A DNA stretch of 64,000 bases from the NCBI GenBank assembly GCA_013368325.1, contig JAACJK010000115.1, forward strand, positions 434,001 to 498,000, written 5' to 3'. Positions 20,517 through 31,245 of this stretch are shown piece after piece. A program made the translations under genes and the position numbers. Numbering within the stretch: position 1 is the first letter of the stretch; each line of letters begins with the position of its first letter. Under the pieces are notes generated by a model, which saw only the letters and a program-made list of their open reading frames with translations, made no database searches and had not been told where the DNA came from. This DNA is from Ephemerocybe angulata. Its lineage: Eukaryota; Basidiomycota; Agaricomycetes; Agaricales; Psathyrellaceae.

Positions 20517-23172
20517 ATGGCCTCCCAGCAGCGCTCAAGATGCTCGTCTGTTGCCAACAGGCCACCCACCAAGCTCCTCATGGGTATAGAACCGCGCCGC
20601 ACGCCTCAGCAAGTAAAAGACGATGCAGCCAAGGTGGAAGCAGCGAAGAAAAAAACCATCGACGCAGCCCGCCGTGCTCGTGAACAAACTCAGAAGGATA
20701 TCGGCAAGCTCGAAGACCAACTCCATCGCGAGAACGCTCAAAGCCGCAGGCGGGCTACCCGGCCTGACGTACATGATAAGCCTTTCGACGTCAAGGTCCA
20801 TTCTAGGCTGGCACCCCGTCGAGTGTCCCCAGGATCGAACCATGATGATCATGGCGAGGCCGACCCTATCGTCGATGATGGTTCTCCATCAGCTAATGAT
20901 GCACAGGTGAGCGTACAATCCAAGTACAATCATATCGGCACTCACCTGCCTCGTAGAAACGCCAGTGCAGCTCATCTGCAGCCAAGACGGACACACTAGA
21001 GGACGATTTCTACGTCGACGACAACAAGGACGATCAGCTCGGCATGAGGAATAACGTCAGCGATAACAACGTACCGGCAAACCGCGACACCCGACAGAAC
21101 AGCGCCGGCACCAATGGCGATGGGGAAGACGGTGATAGCGATGACAGCGGCAGGTACGACGACGGCGATGACGGCGCCAGGTACGACGATGAATTGGAAT
21201 CCGAGGGGGGACTCGACTTCCCCGCCAGTTCTGCCTACGACTCCGATTCGGATGGTCATGTGTTGGGTGAATTTGACGAGGATGATGGCGACCGTGAAGA
21301 CGATGGTGACTACGACGACAGCGCTGTGGACGACGAGGAGGATGAGGACGAGCAGATGGAGGTCGAGGAGATAGAGGCTGAGGAGAAAAAGGGTGGGAAG
21401 TCGAAGACGAAGGGAAAGCCAACAAAGGTAACGTAACTTGTGATCGTTTCAATTGTTGTATCACTTGGGCGCTGCTTCCTTCTTCATCATCAACTTCCAC
21501 CTCCACCCAGTTCCCCGGCGCTGGCAAGACCCTTTTACTCCCTCAGATAAAGCAAACTTGAAAAGAAAAGGGGATCACCTTCCGACAGGAGATCGAGTCA
21601 CGCCGGGAGACCAAGTCGACATCCAGCATCAACAGGGCTGTTGCGAACGCACTGGGCAAGCGGAAGGACACGCCGGGAGATGAACCACTTTCGTCCTCGA
21701 AGAAACGCGCTCAAGAGTAAGTAGTTCGTAATCCGCACTTACCCACATGTCCTATCTAACCGTGTTCTCTAGTGGCCAGGCTCCGAAGCGCGCGAAGCGG
21801 GACGAGCCCTCTGGTCTGCTCAAAGGGCTAAAGGGGAAGTCTCGCCCAGCGCCCGCGCGCTCGGATGTTGATAGCGAACCAGACGAATACAACGGTGGAA
21901 TGTTCGATGAAGACGAAGATGAAGCATCTTTGGCGGCCGCTCGTGCTGGGAAGAAGAAGGACTCCGTTCGAGGCGCCAATGTACGTACCATCTCCCTCCG
22001 TCTGACTCAGGATATTACTGACACTGTACATGGTGTTCTTATAGCCAGAGACCTCAGTCAAAATCGTCGAAACATCCCGCTCTGTCGAGTTCACAACTCG
22101 CAGAGCATTCAAGAAAGAATTCTGCAAAGTCGCGAACCTGCCGTTCCCCAGAGGCGTCCTCGGTCAGAAGTGTCGCGAGCTGTGGAAGAAAGTCTTCCGA
22201 GCATGCATCGTTGCCTGGGCGGCAGCCCTCCTTCAACCGTTCGCGTCGGGAACGCTGCTTGAGCAGGAAATTAGGCACTTATGGCCCCTGGTGTTTGGCG
22301 ATTGAGCACCGTTGGATGACGATGATGACCAATGGCAGATCATTGTTGCTGTCGTGCATAGTCGCTTTCCATAGCGTTACTCAGAGACTGATGTGGCTTA
22401 TTCTTCAGGGTTCCGACGTTCTTTTGAATTGGCGCAGCGATATTGGAAAAGCCGCGATTGGGGTCGTCGTCGCCTCATTGCGCGAAGCGATTTCTGAGAG
22501 TCACGAGGTCATCACCGCTTCGGAAGCGGCGGCGTACTTACTCAAGGATTACCGTTTCGTTTACGGTGATCCTGATGCACCGGTATGTTCATCTCCTCAA
22601 TGGCTCTCATGTACGATGCAATCCGATGACACTTTCGATTGTAGGCAGATCAAAGTGCCCTTCCGTTCCAGGGTGATCTCGTTTTACGCACCTTCACCCA
22701 CCACCTCAAAGCTGTCGTTCACCGCCACAAGGATTACAAGACTGGGACTGCGACCGGGGCCCTCGCTCTTTGCGCCGCTGCGGTAGAGTTATTCATGCAT
22801 CCTGAATGATCATTTTCTGACTCTTTTTAATAACAGGTTGAGCGTGCACTCCAGCTCGTCCGGGATGACCTCGTTGACATCGACACGTGGTCACCCACTG
22901 GCCCTTCTGACTCTGCTCAGGTTCCTGAAGGTGGGAAGAGGTGTGCGGCAACCTACCCGACCTTTTCGGAATTGCTGTGGGGCGCTCCGACTGCAGGCTA
23001 CGTTGAGACCGCAGCGGAGCTGTCCAAGGATCATTGGGGTTCCATCGTTGATGGTGCGACAACCGCTGAGATTGTAAGGTTGGTAGAAGCTGCTGATGCT
23101 GCTGCTGCGCGCGATGATGGTGATGGCCCCAACGCTATTAAGGAGAACTCTAGGGCGAGGCTGAGAATGTAG
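20517..23172 (+). pseudogene. Plavaka accessory gene, acidic linker and helical C-terminal domain
   Basis: The start is ATG 20517 (MASQQRSRCSSVANRPPTK). The first exon has a charged coil (DDAAKVEAAKKKTIDAARRA). After the intron 20907-20956 comes a long Asp/Glu-rich, disordered stretch ending in basic KGGKSKTKGKP. Further exons give EIESRRETKSTSSINRAVAN, QAPKRAKRDEPSGLLKGLKG and then a folded part: SVEFTTRRAFKKEFCKVANL, LLNWRSDIGKAAIGVVVASL, AAAYLLKDYRFVYGDPDAP, PFQGDLVLRTFTHHLKAVVH, ALALCAAAVERALQLVRDDL, up to TAG near 23170. The last part weakly recalls DUF6532-type domains. An in-frame TGA occurs near 21557 unless an intron covers it, and another after WPLVFGD near 22303, so the copy is probably decaying. 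It diverges from the transposase, and a role in transposition is an inference from position only. Confidence 0.55.
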
Positions 23173-23446
23173 TAGTTCCGATGTTTTTGAGGCTTGTGGT
23201 AGCATGAAATTGTATATTGCATTCTTTCTGTATTACGGTTGCTTGGATTGGGGGATTCCAATGCACATTATAGTTGAATTAGTAAGTCCAGCACATCAGT
23301 GGATAGCCACGAATAGACCAAATAGTAAGTTATCTCGGCCGTTACTAATAGACTGATGTAATACAAATAGCTGGGATGCTAGGTGGCTATTTTCTCTATT
23401 TGTTCTGCTATTAGGCCTTCTAGTGACCTGCAGTTTTGCTGATGTA

Positions 23447-24820
23447 TCCATGAACCTAACCTACTACCCCATACCCTAGTTTTACGACGACAGACTTTCT
23501 ACTCTCAGGTATGTCACGACCTACCCTATATTCATGTTCCTGCTAACAGTTACACGCGCCAGCAAGTCGCCATACCCGCTAGCACCTCCACCCTCCACCA
23601 TCACAACATGCGCCTGTGACTGGCTGTCATTGTCTCCGTCACCGCAGGCTTGTCAACATTCTCAGCTCCCAACTTATTTCTTGGATTCGGATTCGTGAGG
23701 TACGCCCTGTGTACCCCTTCGCGAAGGCAATTTACTCATCCCACCCTCTCTTTTCCAGATCCGGCCACGTACGAGTTACCCGTCAAGATATATTGTGGCT
23801 CGCAACGTGGAACCAATGGGAGGGGTACTGGTGTACTCGTAGATAGTTTCGCTTTGCATGCACAATAGATAGCCTTCGTATTCCTGTCCCGTCGAGTAGT
23901 CTTAATCAATATGGTGTTGTCTGAACAATCCCGCACTTGTCGTGTATCTGGTCCTGCAAGTAAATTTATGGGAAGTCAGGCTTTAATACAGTACTCGGTA
24001 TGCTTGTGGATTCTCCAGAATTCTGTGATATATTCTGAGATTCCAAGGGGGGGCTATCTGATTCCACTACTTTCATGAAATGTGTAGAAAACGCGAGAAA
24101 ACGCTAACATTCTGAAATATTTTGATAAAATGTCATGACATGTCTAAGATTCTCACCGGGAGCATTTTCCTGATGTCTTAGGTCTCCACAATCTGGCCCC
24201 AGCAATGGCGAACTGGAAAGATACTTTTCCTCCTGCTTCGTTACATCCCTATTTGTTACATTACATTAGGAACTCTCAGTGCGTTGGCTGGCATCACCTT
24301 CCTTGAGCTGTGTAATCACATAGGACTTTCAGGAGAACTTAGGATACATATGGACTTAACCCCTAAGGTAGTATCCCACTCCGGCCTTGGGCCACACTTG
24401 CTCAGTGCTCACCCCAGGCTACTCCTCAGGTCTGTCATGGACTCTCGATAGCTGAAGCTTTGGGTAAGACTGGCGCCTGAAGCCTCCCTCATTGCAAATA
24501 TGTCGCTGATCTCCACCGACGCCACCTCAGTGATAGGAAGAGTCATCACTCTTGGGGAAGAAGGTTCGTGTATTAATGGACAGTGTTGTTAGACACGCAA
24601 TATTCAGTGGGTGGTCCCAGTCGTTATCCTTCTCTGCCTCCATGTGTTGCTAGGGGCGCGCAGAAGATACCTTGCGGTGTTGATCTTGATATATATGGTA
24701 AAATCATTTCATTTTAAGAGGACGGGGATTACTAACTGGAAGAATCAGGGTCCAACCACTGCGGTGAATATTTTAGCAATTCCGTTGCCACGCAGTAAGC
24801 TCTTCCTTTGACAGGGTTCC
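23447..24820. other. Between Plavaka and gypsy; no intact gene
   Basis: A reading around 24604-24720 encodes a hydrophobic stretch (VVPVVILLCLHVLLGARRR) that could be a span of a DUF6533-like protein, but exons do not join. Near 23609 an ATG followed by a signal-like frame is broken by an immediate TGA. Nothing else is recognised. The gypsy LTR starts at 24821. Confidence 0.4.
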
Positions 24821-25016
24821 TGTCATGAACACCAGTCAGCCTACTTATTTTCTCTTCTTTTCCTTTCATTTCTTCCTTTACTATTCATTCGTGCGCATTC
24901 CTGCACACTCTTGCACACCTTTGCACACCCTTGCACACCTTCATACTGCCTTCGCTCTTCTGAGCCTTCCCCTCACTTCATGCACAGCATGTTCGCGCTT
25001 CTTATTCTCGTGCACA
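24821..25016 (+). repeat. 5' LTR of gypsy 1 (confirmed part)
   Basis: Only the part matched by the truncated 3' LTR can be confirmed. The LTR probably continues towards 25200 or beyond, but its CA end and primer binding site were not identified. It contains a series of GCACACxxTTGCACAC words near 24895-24945. Confidence 0.8.
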
Positions 25017-25289
25017 GCACGTTCACACCTTGTTCACACCTTTGTTCTCAGGCGCACTGCCCGCGTGCTGCCTTTTAGTCATATTGACTCATATGGACTC
25101 TATTGTTCTTTGGATCATTCCATTGTTCTATTTTCGTTCGAGATCATCTGGACACATATATACTCGTAGCTACTCGTTCATTATTCCCCACTTGATCTCT
25201 TTGACTATACAGGTACATAGTCGCTTCGCTCCTATTCCCTGTATCCTATTTACCTTTGACTATACAGCTCTTGTATCTGCATCGCTGCC

Positions 25290-25391
25290 CGTCGCTCGTC
25301 CGACTTCTGCTCCTCTGCTCTCTGCTCTCTGCTCGTCGCTCGTCCGACTTCTGCTCCTCTGCTCTCTGCTCTCTGCTCGTCGCTCGTCCGA
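25290..25391. repeat. Tandem repeat, 44 bp x 2.3, in the gypsy 1 leader
   Basis: The unit CGTCGCTCGTCCGACTTCTG... of 44 bp is repeated at 25290, 25334 and partly at 25378. It lies in the 5' LTR or leader upstream of gag. CTCTGCT words recur inside each unit. Confidence 0.85.
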
Positions 25392-25820
25392 CATCAGCCG
25401 GCGTCTTCGCCACATTAGATCAAGTCCTCCCAACTGCGCCGACGTCCATCGTCCAGGTCCTCGCAGCCCCTGCTAGCCGGCACCATCGCGCCTACCCGTT
25501 CCCCCTCACCTGCAACCTCTGACGGCTCTAAACCGGACAGCTGTGCACCGTACCTTCACGGCCTACAGATCGACTCCGCCTACCTCCGATCCACCACTGA
25601 TCCAGTCTGGTCCTCAGTCTACTGGTACATCGACCGGAACGGCTCAACTGTCTACACCGACTGCGCAGAACAACCCTGCCCCCACGCTAAGGAAACCCAG
25701 GATTCTATCCCAGGCTTCTACCTCTCTGGCCTTCGTGGAGAACTAGTCCTACCACTAGTCCCACAGTACCTGCACCCTACCAGCCCGCCTATCCCCGACT
25801 ACCCAAGTCCACCTCCTACC

Positions 25821-27104
25821 ATGTCTGACAACGCGCGTCTCGAAGCCCTCTTCACGAGGCTCATAGAAGCCCAGATGAAGACCAACGAGCAGCTGACCGA
25901 ACTGGCCGCAGCTCAAACCCAAGCAACCCAGACTGCCCCTGCACCTGCGCCTCCTCCTGTCCACTCCACCACCCAGGTTGGGGCTGTCAACGTGTCCACC
26001 GGTTCCAGTATGGCTCGCCCGGAGCCTTTCAAGGGAGGTTCCGCCGACGCCCGGCGATTCCTCCAGTACTACACCATGTGGGCCCGATCGAAGGAAGCTC
26101 CCCTCAACAAGCTCAACACTACCACCGGCTTCCACGAGATCACTCCCGAGCAGTGGATCATCCATGCCCTCTCGCTCCTGCAGGGGGAAGCCTCGATATG
26201 GGCCGTCCGCTACCTCCAAGACATCGAGGCCCATGCCACCACCCAAGCCGCCGCTGCAGCCGCTACCGCAGCCAACCAGACCGCTGTCCCCGTCACCCCT
26301 TTCCCCTTCAGCGGATCATGGGACAAGTTCGTCAAGGCCTTCAAGGCCCGCTTCATGGCCTCGGACGACAACGCCGAAGCCCAGAGGGAACTCGAGTCCA
26401 TCACCCAGGGCAACAAGACAGTTGCGCAGTACGCAGCGCGCTTCCAGGAGGTCTCCGGACGCACGGACTACTCCGAGTCGGACCTCGGCCATCGCTTCAA
26501 GCAGGGCCTCTCCAAGGATGCCCGTGCCTGGTTGACCATGGCCTCCTTTGCCAAAGCATGCGCTAGCTTCGAGGAGCTTGTCCAGCTCGCCGTCAAGGTC
26601 GACTTCCACATGCGCGACAGCATGGCGGAAGGCCCTCGTACCAAGGGTTCCACTGCCTACTCCCCTCCCACTGCCGCTCGCGACCCCTACGCCATGGATG
26701 TCGACGCTAGTCGAAGCTCGACGGCTCGCACCCGCGAAGACTTCACCAAGCTCATGCGAGGTCGCTGCTATGGGTGTGGCTCCAAGGCCCACCTGAAGTC
26801 GGCAGGAGGACACGAGGCCACCAAGTGTGGATACTGCGCCCGCATCGGGCACATCGAGGCCGTCTGCCAGAACAAGTACCTAGGCAATGAGAAAGGCCGA
26901 GGAGCCCGACGCTCCCAGAAGGCAGCTGCCACGACCAGCGACACCCCCTTCACCCTCTTCCCAGGCGAAACCTCTGCCCCCAACGTCTCATCCCCTGCCC
27001 CTTCGACGATGCCCGAGGACCCTAGGTTTGCACGCCTGGAGGCTGCCCTCGCTGAGCAGAAGCGCCTCTTTGGGCTCCTCGCCAACGACAAGCCGGGTTT
27101 TTGA
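25821..27104 (+). CDS. gag: Gag polyprotein of gypsy 1
   Basis: A 427-residue open frame from ATG 25821 (MSDNARLEALFTRLIEAQMK). A coiled-coil-like N-terminus precedes the capsid region, which includes FKGGSADARRFLQYYTMW and the FVKAFKARF and TVAQYAARFQE segments typical of the retrotransposon gag domain. Two zinc-knuckle-like motifs lie near residues 314-352: a variant C-x2-C-x4-H with extended spacing, and a canonical C-x2-C-x4-H-x4-C (CGYCARIGHIEAVC). The protein packages genomic RNA in the virus-like particle. It is uninterrupted and ends at TGA 27102-27104, immediately after a -1 frameshift heptamer that would add pol. Confidence 0.9.
   Translation: MSDNARLEALFTRLIEAQMKTNEQLTELAAAQTQATQTAPAPAPPPVHSTTQVGAVNVSTGSSMARPEPFKGGSADARRFLQYYTMWARSKEAPLNKLNTTTGFHEITPEQWIIHALSLLQGEASIWAVRYLQDIEAHATTQAAAAAATAANQTAVPVTPFPFSGSWDKFVKAFKARFMASDDNAEAQRELESITQGNKTVAQYAARFQEVSGRTDYSESDLGHRFKQGLSKDARAWLTMASFAKACASFEELVQLAVKVDFHMRDSMAEGPRTKGSTAYSPPTAARDPYAMDVDASRSSTARTREDFTKLMRGRCYGCGSKAHLKSAGGHEATKCGYCARIGHIEAVCQNKYLGNEKGRGARRSQKAAATTSDTPFTLFPGETSAPNVSSPAPSTMPEDPRFARLEAALAEQKRLFGLLANDKPGF
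27095..27101 (+). promoter_or_regulatory. Putative -1 ribosomal frameshift site, G GGT TTT
   Basis: In the gag frame the heptamer is read ccG GGT TTT TGA, a textbook X-XXY-YYZ slip site ending one codon before the gag stop. Slipping back one base enters the frame of pol (TTG AAG CGG...), which is open through to the protease. No downstream pseudoknot was tested. Confidence 0.55.
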
Positions 27105-30100
27105 AGCGGGTGCCCGTCCGTGCTGCCGCACGCGTACCCAGCGCTATGTGTTCCACCTCCTCCTATGACTCCATCTCATCATGTACCATTAGTTCTATTC
27201 GTGAAATCGATCCCACTTCAGACCATTTCCGAGTACGAACAACATTGAGAGGTCGCAACAGGAGCACTAGCTCAGCAGCCATGATAGATTGTGGGGCTAC
27301 GGCCCTCTTTCTTGACCACCCCTTTGTCCTAAAGCATCACATCACAACCTTCCCGCTCCGTCACCCCATCCTCCTTCGCAACATTGATGGCTCCCCAAAC
27401 ACCGCCGGGGACATCACCCACTTCGCACGTCTTCACCTCATGGTCGGACCCCACAACCGCTGGACGGACTTTCTTGTCACCGACCTAGGAGGCGAGAACA
27501 TCATCCTGGGACTCCCCTGGCTTCATCAGATTAACCCAGAGATTGACAGGACGAAGGGTATCGTGCGCATCAACCCCTGAGCCACCATCGAGGATGTTCC
27601 GGAGGACCCGAACCCAAGCCATGCTCTGGGGGAACCATCCAACGGATCTATCCTGGAAGAGATCTATGCCTCGAGCGCACCCCCAGACCCCATCACATCC
27701 GTTCCAGAGCTCCTACCTTCACGCCGTCATCCCCGCGCCTCGGTAGAGGAGGTGCCGGAGGAAAGACATCCGTGTTTGGACTTAGGGGAACCCTCTGACG
27801 GAGCGATTCGGGAGGAGATCTACGCCTCCTGGCCCACGCTCCCCAGCTCTCCAACTCCCGAACCTACCCCACCGTCGCCGCCCACTCCTGTGGAAGAGAA
27901 GCCCGAAACCCCCTTCTGCCGAATCCGTGCTAACCGAACAACTCGACGCCGCTGGCTTCGAGCTGGCATCATCAAGCGCACGGATGAGGAACTGTGGTGT
28001 TCGGCTGGCTTCACCTACTCCCAGAAGATTGCTGAGGACGCGAAGAAAGGTAAACCGGAGAGAACCCTCGATGAGATCATCCCCACCCACTACCGAGAAC
28101 ATGCCGCCGTCTTTTCTGAACAAGAGTCTACTCGCCTGCCAAGCCACAAGGACTGGGATCACGCCATCGAGCTCACGCCTGGTGCCCCAGCCAACATCCG
28201 CACCAAGATCTACCCCATGTCCCTAGATGAACAAGCCGTGCTCGACACGTTCCTCCAGGAGAACCTCGCCAAAGGATACATCCAGCCCTCCAAGTCGCCC
28301 ATCTCCTCCCCTGTTTTCTTCATCAAGAAGAAGGACAGAACTCTCCGCTTCATCCAGGACTACCGCTGTCTCAACAAGTACACCATCAAGAATCGCTACC
28401 CGCTCCCTCTTGTCGCCGACATCATCAGCCGTCTTCGAGGTGCCAAATACTTCACCAAGTTTGATGTCTGCTGGGGATACAACAACGTCCGCATAAAGGA
28501 GGGAGATAAATGGAAAGCTGTGTTCGCTACTAGCCGAGGCCTCTTCGAACCCAAAGTCATGTTTTTCGGTCTAACCAACTCACCTGCCACATTCCAGGGC
28601 CTCACGATCTTCTCAGATCTGGTCGCCTCCGGCAAGGTGGCAGTCTACCTCGATGACATCCTCATCTTCACCATGGACCTGGAAGAACACCGCCGCATCA
28701 CCCATGAAGTCCTTCGTCATCTCCGACAGCACGACCTCTACCTGCGTCCTGAGAAGTGTGAGTTTGAGAAGGAGGAGATCGAGTATCTGGGTATGGTTAT
28801 CCGAGAGGGAGAGGTGAGCATGGACCCTGCCAAGGTCCAAGCCGTCCATGGCTGGCCTGTACCGCGCAACGTCTGCGAAGTCCGAGGATTCCTGGGCTTC
28901 GCCAACTTCTACCGCCGCTTCATCAAGGACTTCTCCAAGGTGGCTCGCCCCCTCCATGACCTCACCAAGAAGAACACCCTGTTCGAATGGACTGACGAGC
29001 GTCAGCAAGCCTTCGAAACCCTCCGTGACGCCTTCATCTCAGCCCCTGTCCTCGCCCTCTGGGATCCTGACCGCCCCACTCACATCGAAGTCGATGCCTC
29101 TGGCTTTGCCACTGGAGGTGCCCTTCTTCAGCAAGCTGCCGATGGCGCCTGGCACCCTGTCGCCTTCCGATCAGCGTCCATGGACCCAGCTCAGGGAAAC
29201 TACGAGATCTATGACTGGGAGATGCTAGCCATCATCGAAGCCCTCAAGGACTGGCGCCCGTTCCTGGAAGGTCTCCCTGACACCTTCGGGATCGTAACTG
29301 ATCATGCTAACCTGAAGTATTGGCGCACTGCCCAAGATCTGGCACGACGACAGGCGAGATGGGCTCTATACCTCTCTCACTTCGACTTCCGTCTCGAACA
29401 CCGCCCGGGTGCCGCTAACACCCAAGCTGACCCCCTCTCGCGCATGCCCCATCATCATGTCTCGGACTCTGACGATAACACCCAGCGCACAGTTCTCCGT
29501 CCTGAACACTTCGCCAAACTCGCCGCCGCTTCCCAGTTCACCAACCCCCTAGAAGACCGAATTCATCTGCGAGTGCACGCGAATCTGTGGTCTTGGGAGG
29601 GCTAGAGAAGCTGCGCAAGTTCGGACCCCAGAAACTCGTCAACGGGTTGACAGAGTGGACAGAGGAGAACGGGTTAGTACGGTTTAGAGGCAAGGTATAC
29701 GTCCCAGCAGACGATGAGCTCCGGCGAGAGGTGGTGAAGCAGTGCCATGATGACCCCACTTCAGGCCATCCCGGGAACCATGCAACCCTCGAATGGGTCG
29801 AGCGGTTGTACTGGTGGCCCACAATGCGCGCTTTTGTGAAGAAGTACGTCGAAGGCTGCAATCTCTGTGCTCGACGCAAGCATGCCCAACACCCTCGTGC
29901 CCTCACCCAGCCCATGGACGTCCCTGAAGGCCCTTGGGAGGCTGTTGGAGTTGACCTCATCACACAGCTACCACCTGCCCCACGGTTTCGACGCAGTCAT
30001 CGTCTTCACCGACTTCTTCACCAAGCAGATCCACGCACTCCCCTGTTCCTCCACCATCTCGACTGAAGGAGTCGTCGACATCTACTACCGAGAGATCTTC

Positions 30101-31015
30101 CGCCTCCATGGTTTGCCCCTTCGTTTCATCAGCGACCGAGGGCCCTAGTTCGCCTCCAACGTCATGCGCACCCTCCTCCAACATCTCGGGATTGGATCCA
30201 ACCTCACAACGGCCTACCACCCTCAGGCCAACGGCCAGACCGAGCGTGCGAACCAGGAAGTCGAGAAGCACCTTCGTTTCTATGTCAGTCGACGACAAGA
30301 CGATTGGGACCAGCACCTCCCCATGGCTGAGTTCGTCATCAACTCCCGCATTCACTCTGCTCACAATCGCTCCCCCTTCGAGGTCATCTACGGCTACTCC
30401 CCTCACTTCAACATTCCCATCGGCGCTACCACTGGTGTCCGCGGTGTTGATGAGCGCATTCAGGACCTCCTAGACACCCGAAAGAATGTTGAAGCAGCCT
30501 TACGAATGGAGAAAGCCCGCCAGAAGACAACCTTCGAAGCTGGGAAGCGGACAGCATACGCCTTCGCCGTAGGCGACTACGTCTGGCTCAGCGCCAAGAA
30601 TATCAACATCAAGGTGCCCACTCAAAAGCTTGGAGACTTCCAGCTCGGTCCCTACAAGGTCATTGAGAAGGTCGGCGACCTCGACTACCGTCTCGCACTC
30701 CCTCAGTCCCTATCCCGCCTCCATCCTGTCTTCCACGTCGATAAGCTTAGTCCCTGGAAAGGGAACGACACCAATGGCATCCTACCTCCCCCACCAGAGC
30801 CTGTTGAACTCGAGGACGGGACAGAGTTTGAAGTCCAGGACGTTCTGGACAGTAGGGAGGTCAAGCGCGGACGAAAGAGCTGGGTCGAATACCTTATCAG
30901 CTGGAAGGGCTACAACGACAGCGAGAACTCTTGGGAACTCCTCGCCAACCTTGGGAACGCAGCTGAAGCTGTTGCGGAGTTCCACCTTCGACACCCCACG
31001 GCACCCCGACCATAG
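27101..31015 (+). pseudogene. pol: Pol polyprotein of gypsy 1 with stops and a frameshift
   Basis: Protease motif MIDCGATALFLD is followed by LPWLHQINP and then TGA at 27578-27580. The same frame resumes and contains reverse transcriptase (FIKKKDRTLRFIQDYRCLNK, FFGLTNSPATFQ, catalytic VYLDDILIF), RNase H (IEVDASGFATGGALLQQ, YDWEMLAI, TDHANLKYW) and a stop at 29603-29605. The integrase zinc finger (H...HHATLEW..C..C) is in another frame, and a further shift near 29978 leads to FDAVIVFTDFFTKQIHALP. CAG has become TAG at 30146-30148 within SDRGP(Q)F. The C-terminal chromodomain (VQDVLDSREVKRGRKSWVEY ... WELLANL) closes at 31013-31015. The RT also seems to lack two residues between FQ and IFSDL, and FDVCWGYNN has Cys where Arg is usual. 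Confidence 0.85.
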
Positions 31016-31049
31016 TCATCGAGGACGATGAGTTGTAGGAGGGGGGTAA

Positions 31050-31245
31050 TGTCGTGAACACCAGTCAGCCTACTTATTTTCTCTTCTTTTCCTTTCATTT
31101 ATTCCTTTACTATTCATTCGTGCGCATTCTTGCACACTCTTGCACACCTTTGCACACCCTTGCACACCTTCATACTGCCTTCGCTCTTCTGAGCCTTCCC
31201 CTCACTTCATGCACAGCATGTTCGCGCTTCTTATTCTCGTGCACA
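31050..31245 (+). repeat. 3' LTR of gypsy 1, truncated
   Basis: It matches 24821-25016 and breaks off at GTGCACA, where the LTR of gypsy 2 begins (31246). The missing rest of this LTR is not found beyond gypsy 2. Confidence 0.85.

Larger units (their letters stand above)
15477..23446. mobile_element. Plavaka (CACTA-like) DNA transposon, about 8 kb, disrupted
   Basis: The 18-bp sequence TACATCAGCAAAACTGCA at 15477-15494 returns as an exact inverted copy at 23429-23446. It brackets a Plavaka-type transposase on the minus strand and a divergent accessory gene on the plus strand. Flanking duplication is not decisive: if the repeat is taken to start at CATCAG, both sides carry TA. The left arm (15495-15834) is non-coding and contains several CTATTGG/CCAATAG-like words. 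The right arm (23173-23428) is also non-coding. Two later insertions sit inside the transposase. With them removed the element would be about 6.8 kb. The combination of TIRs, a transposase family I recognise and the absence of other genes inside makes the boundaries credible. Confidence 0.75.
24821..31245 (+). mobile_element. Ty3/gypsy chromovirus 1, 3' LTR truncated
   Basis: Order on the plus strand is LTR, gag (25821-27104), protease, reverse transcriptase, RNase H, integrase, chromodomain (27101-31015), purine tract (GGAGGGGGG before 31050), LTR. The two LTR copies begin TGTCATGAACACC and TGTCGTGAACACC and match for 196 bp (24821-25016 and 31050-31245). The right copy then stops because another LTR abuts it. 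Gag-pol order and the C-terminal chromodomain place it among chromoviruses. It carries in-frame stops and a frameshift and is not active as it stands. Confidence 0.9.

Noticed and set aside
21057..21527. His/Arg-rich minus-strand frame of 156 codons
   Set aside because: Antisense of the Asp/Glu-rich exon of the Plavaka accessory gene; no independent support.
21530..21545. P-loop-like FPGAGKT reading after an intron in the Plavaka accessory gene
   Set aside because: It is followed within ten codons by TGA and no Walker B or other ATPase motif occurs; most likely intron sequence.
23609..23870. Possible small secreted protein
   Set aside because: The ATG is followed after two codons by TGA, and no spliced alternative gives a conserved protein.
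25755..26852. Long minus-strand frames across gypsy 1 gag
   Set aside because: GC-rich codon use on the plus strand leaves the opposite strand open; gag motifs fix the true strand.
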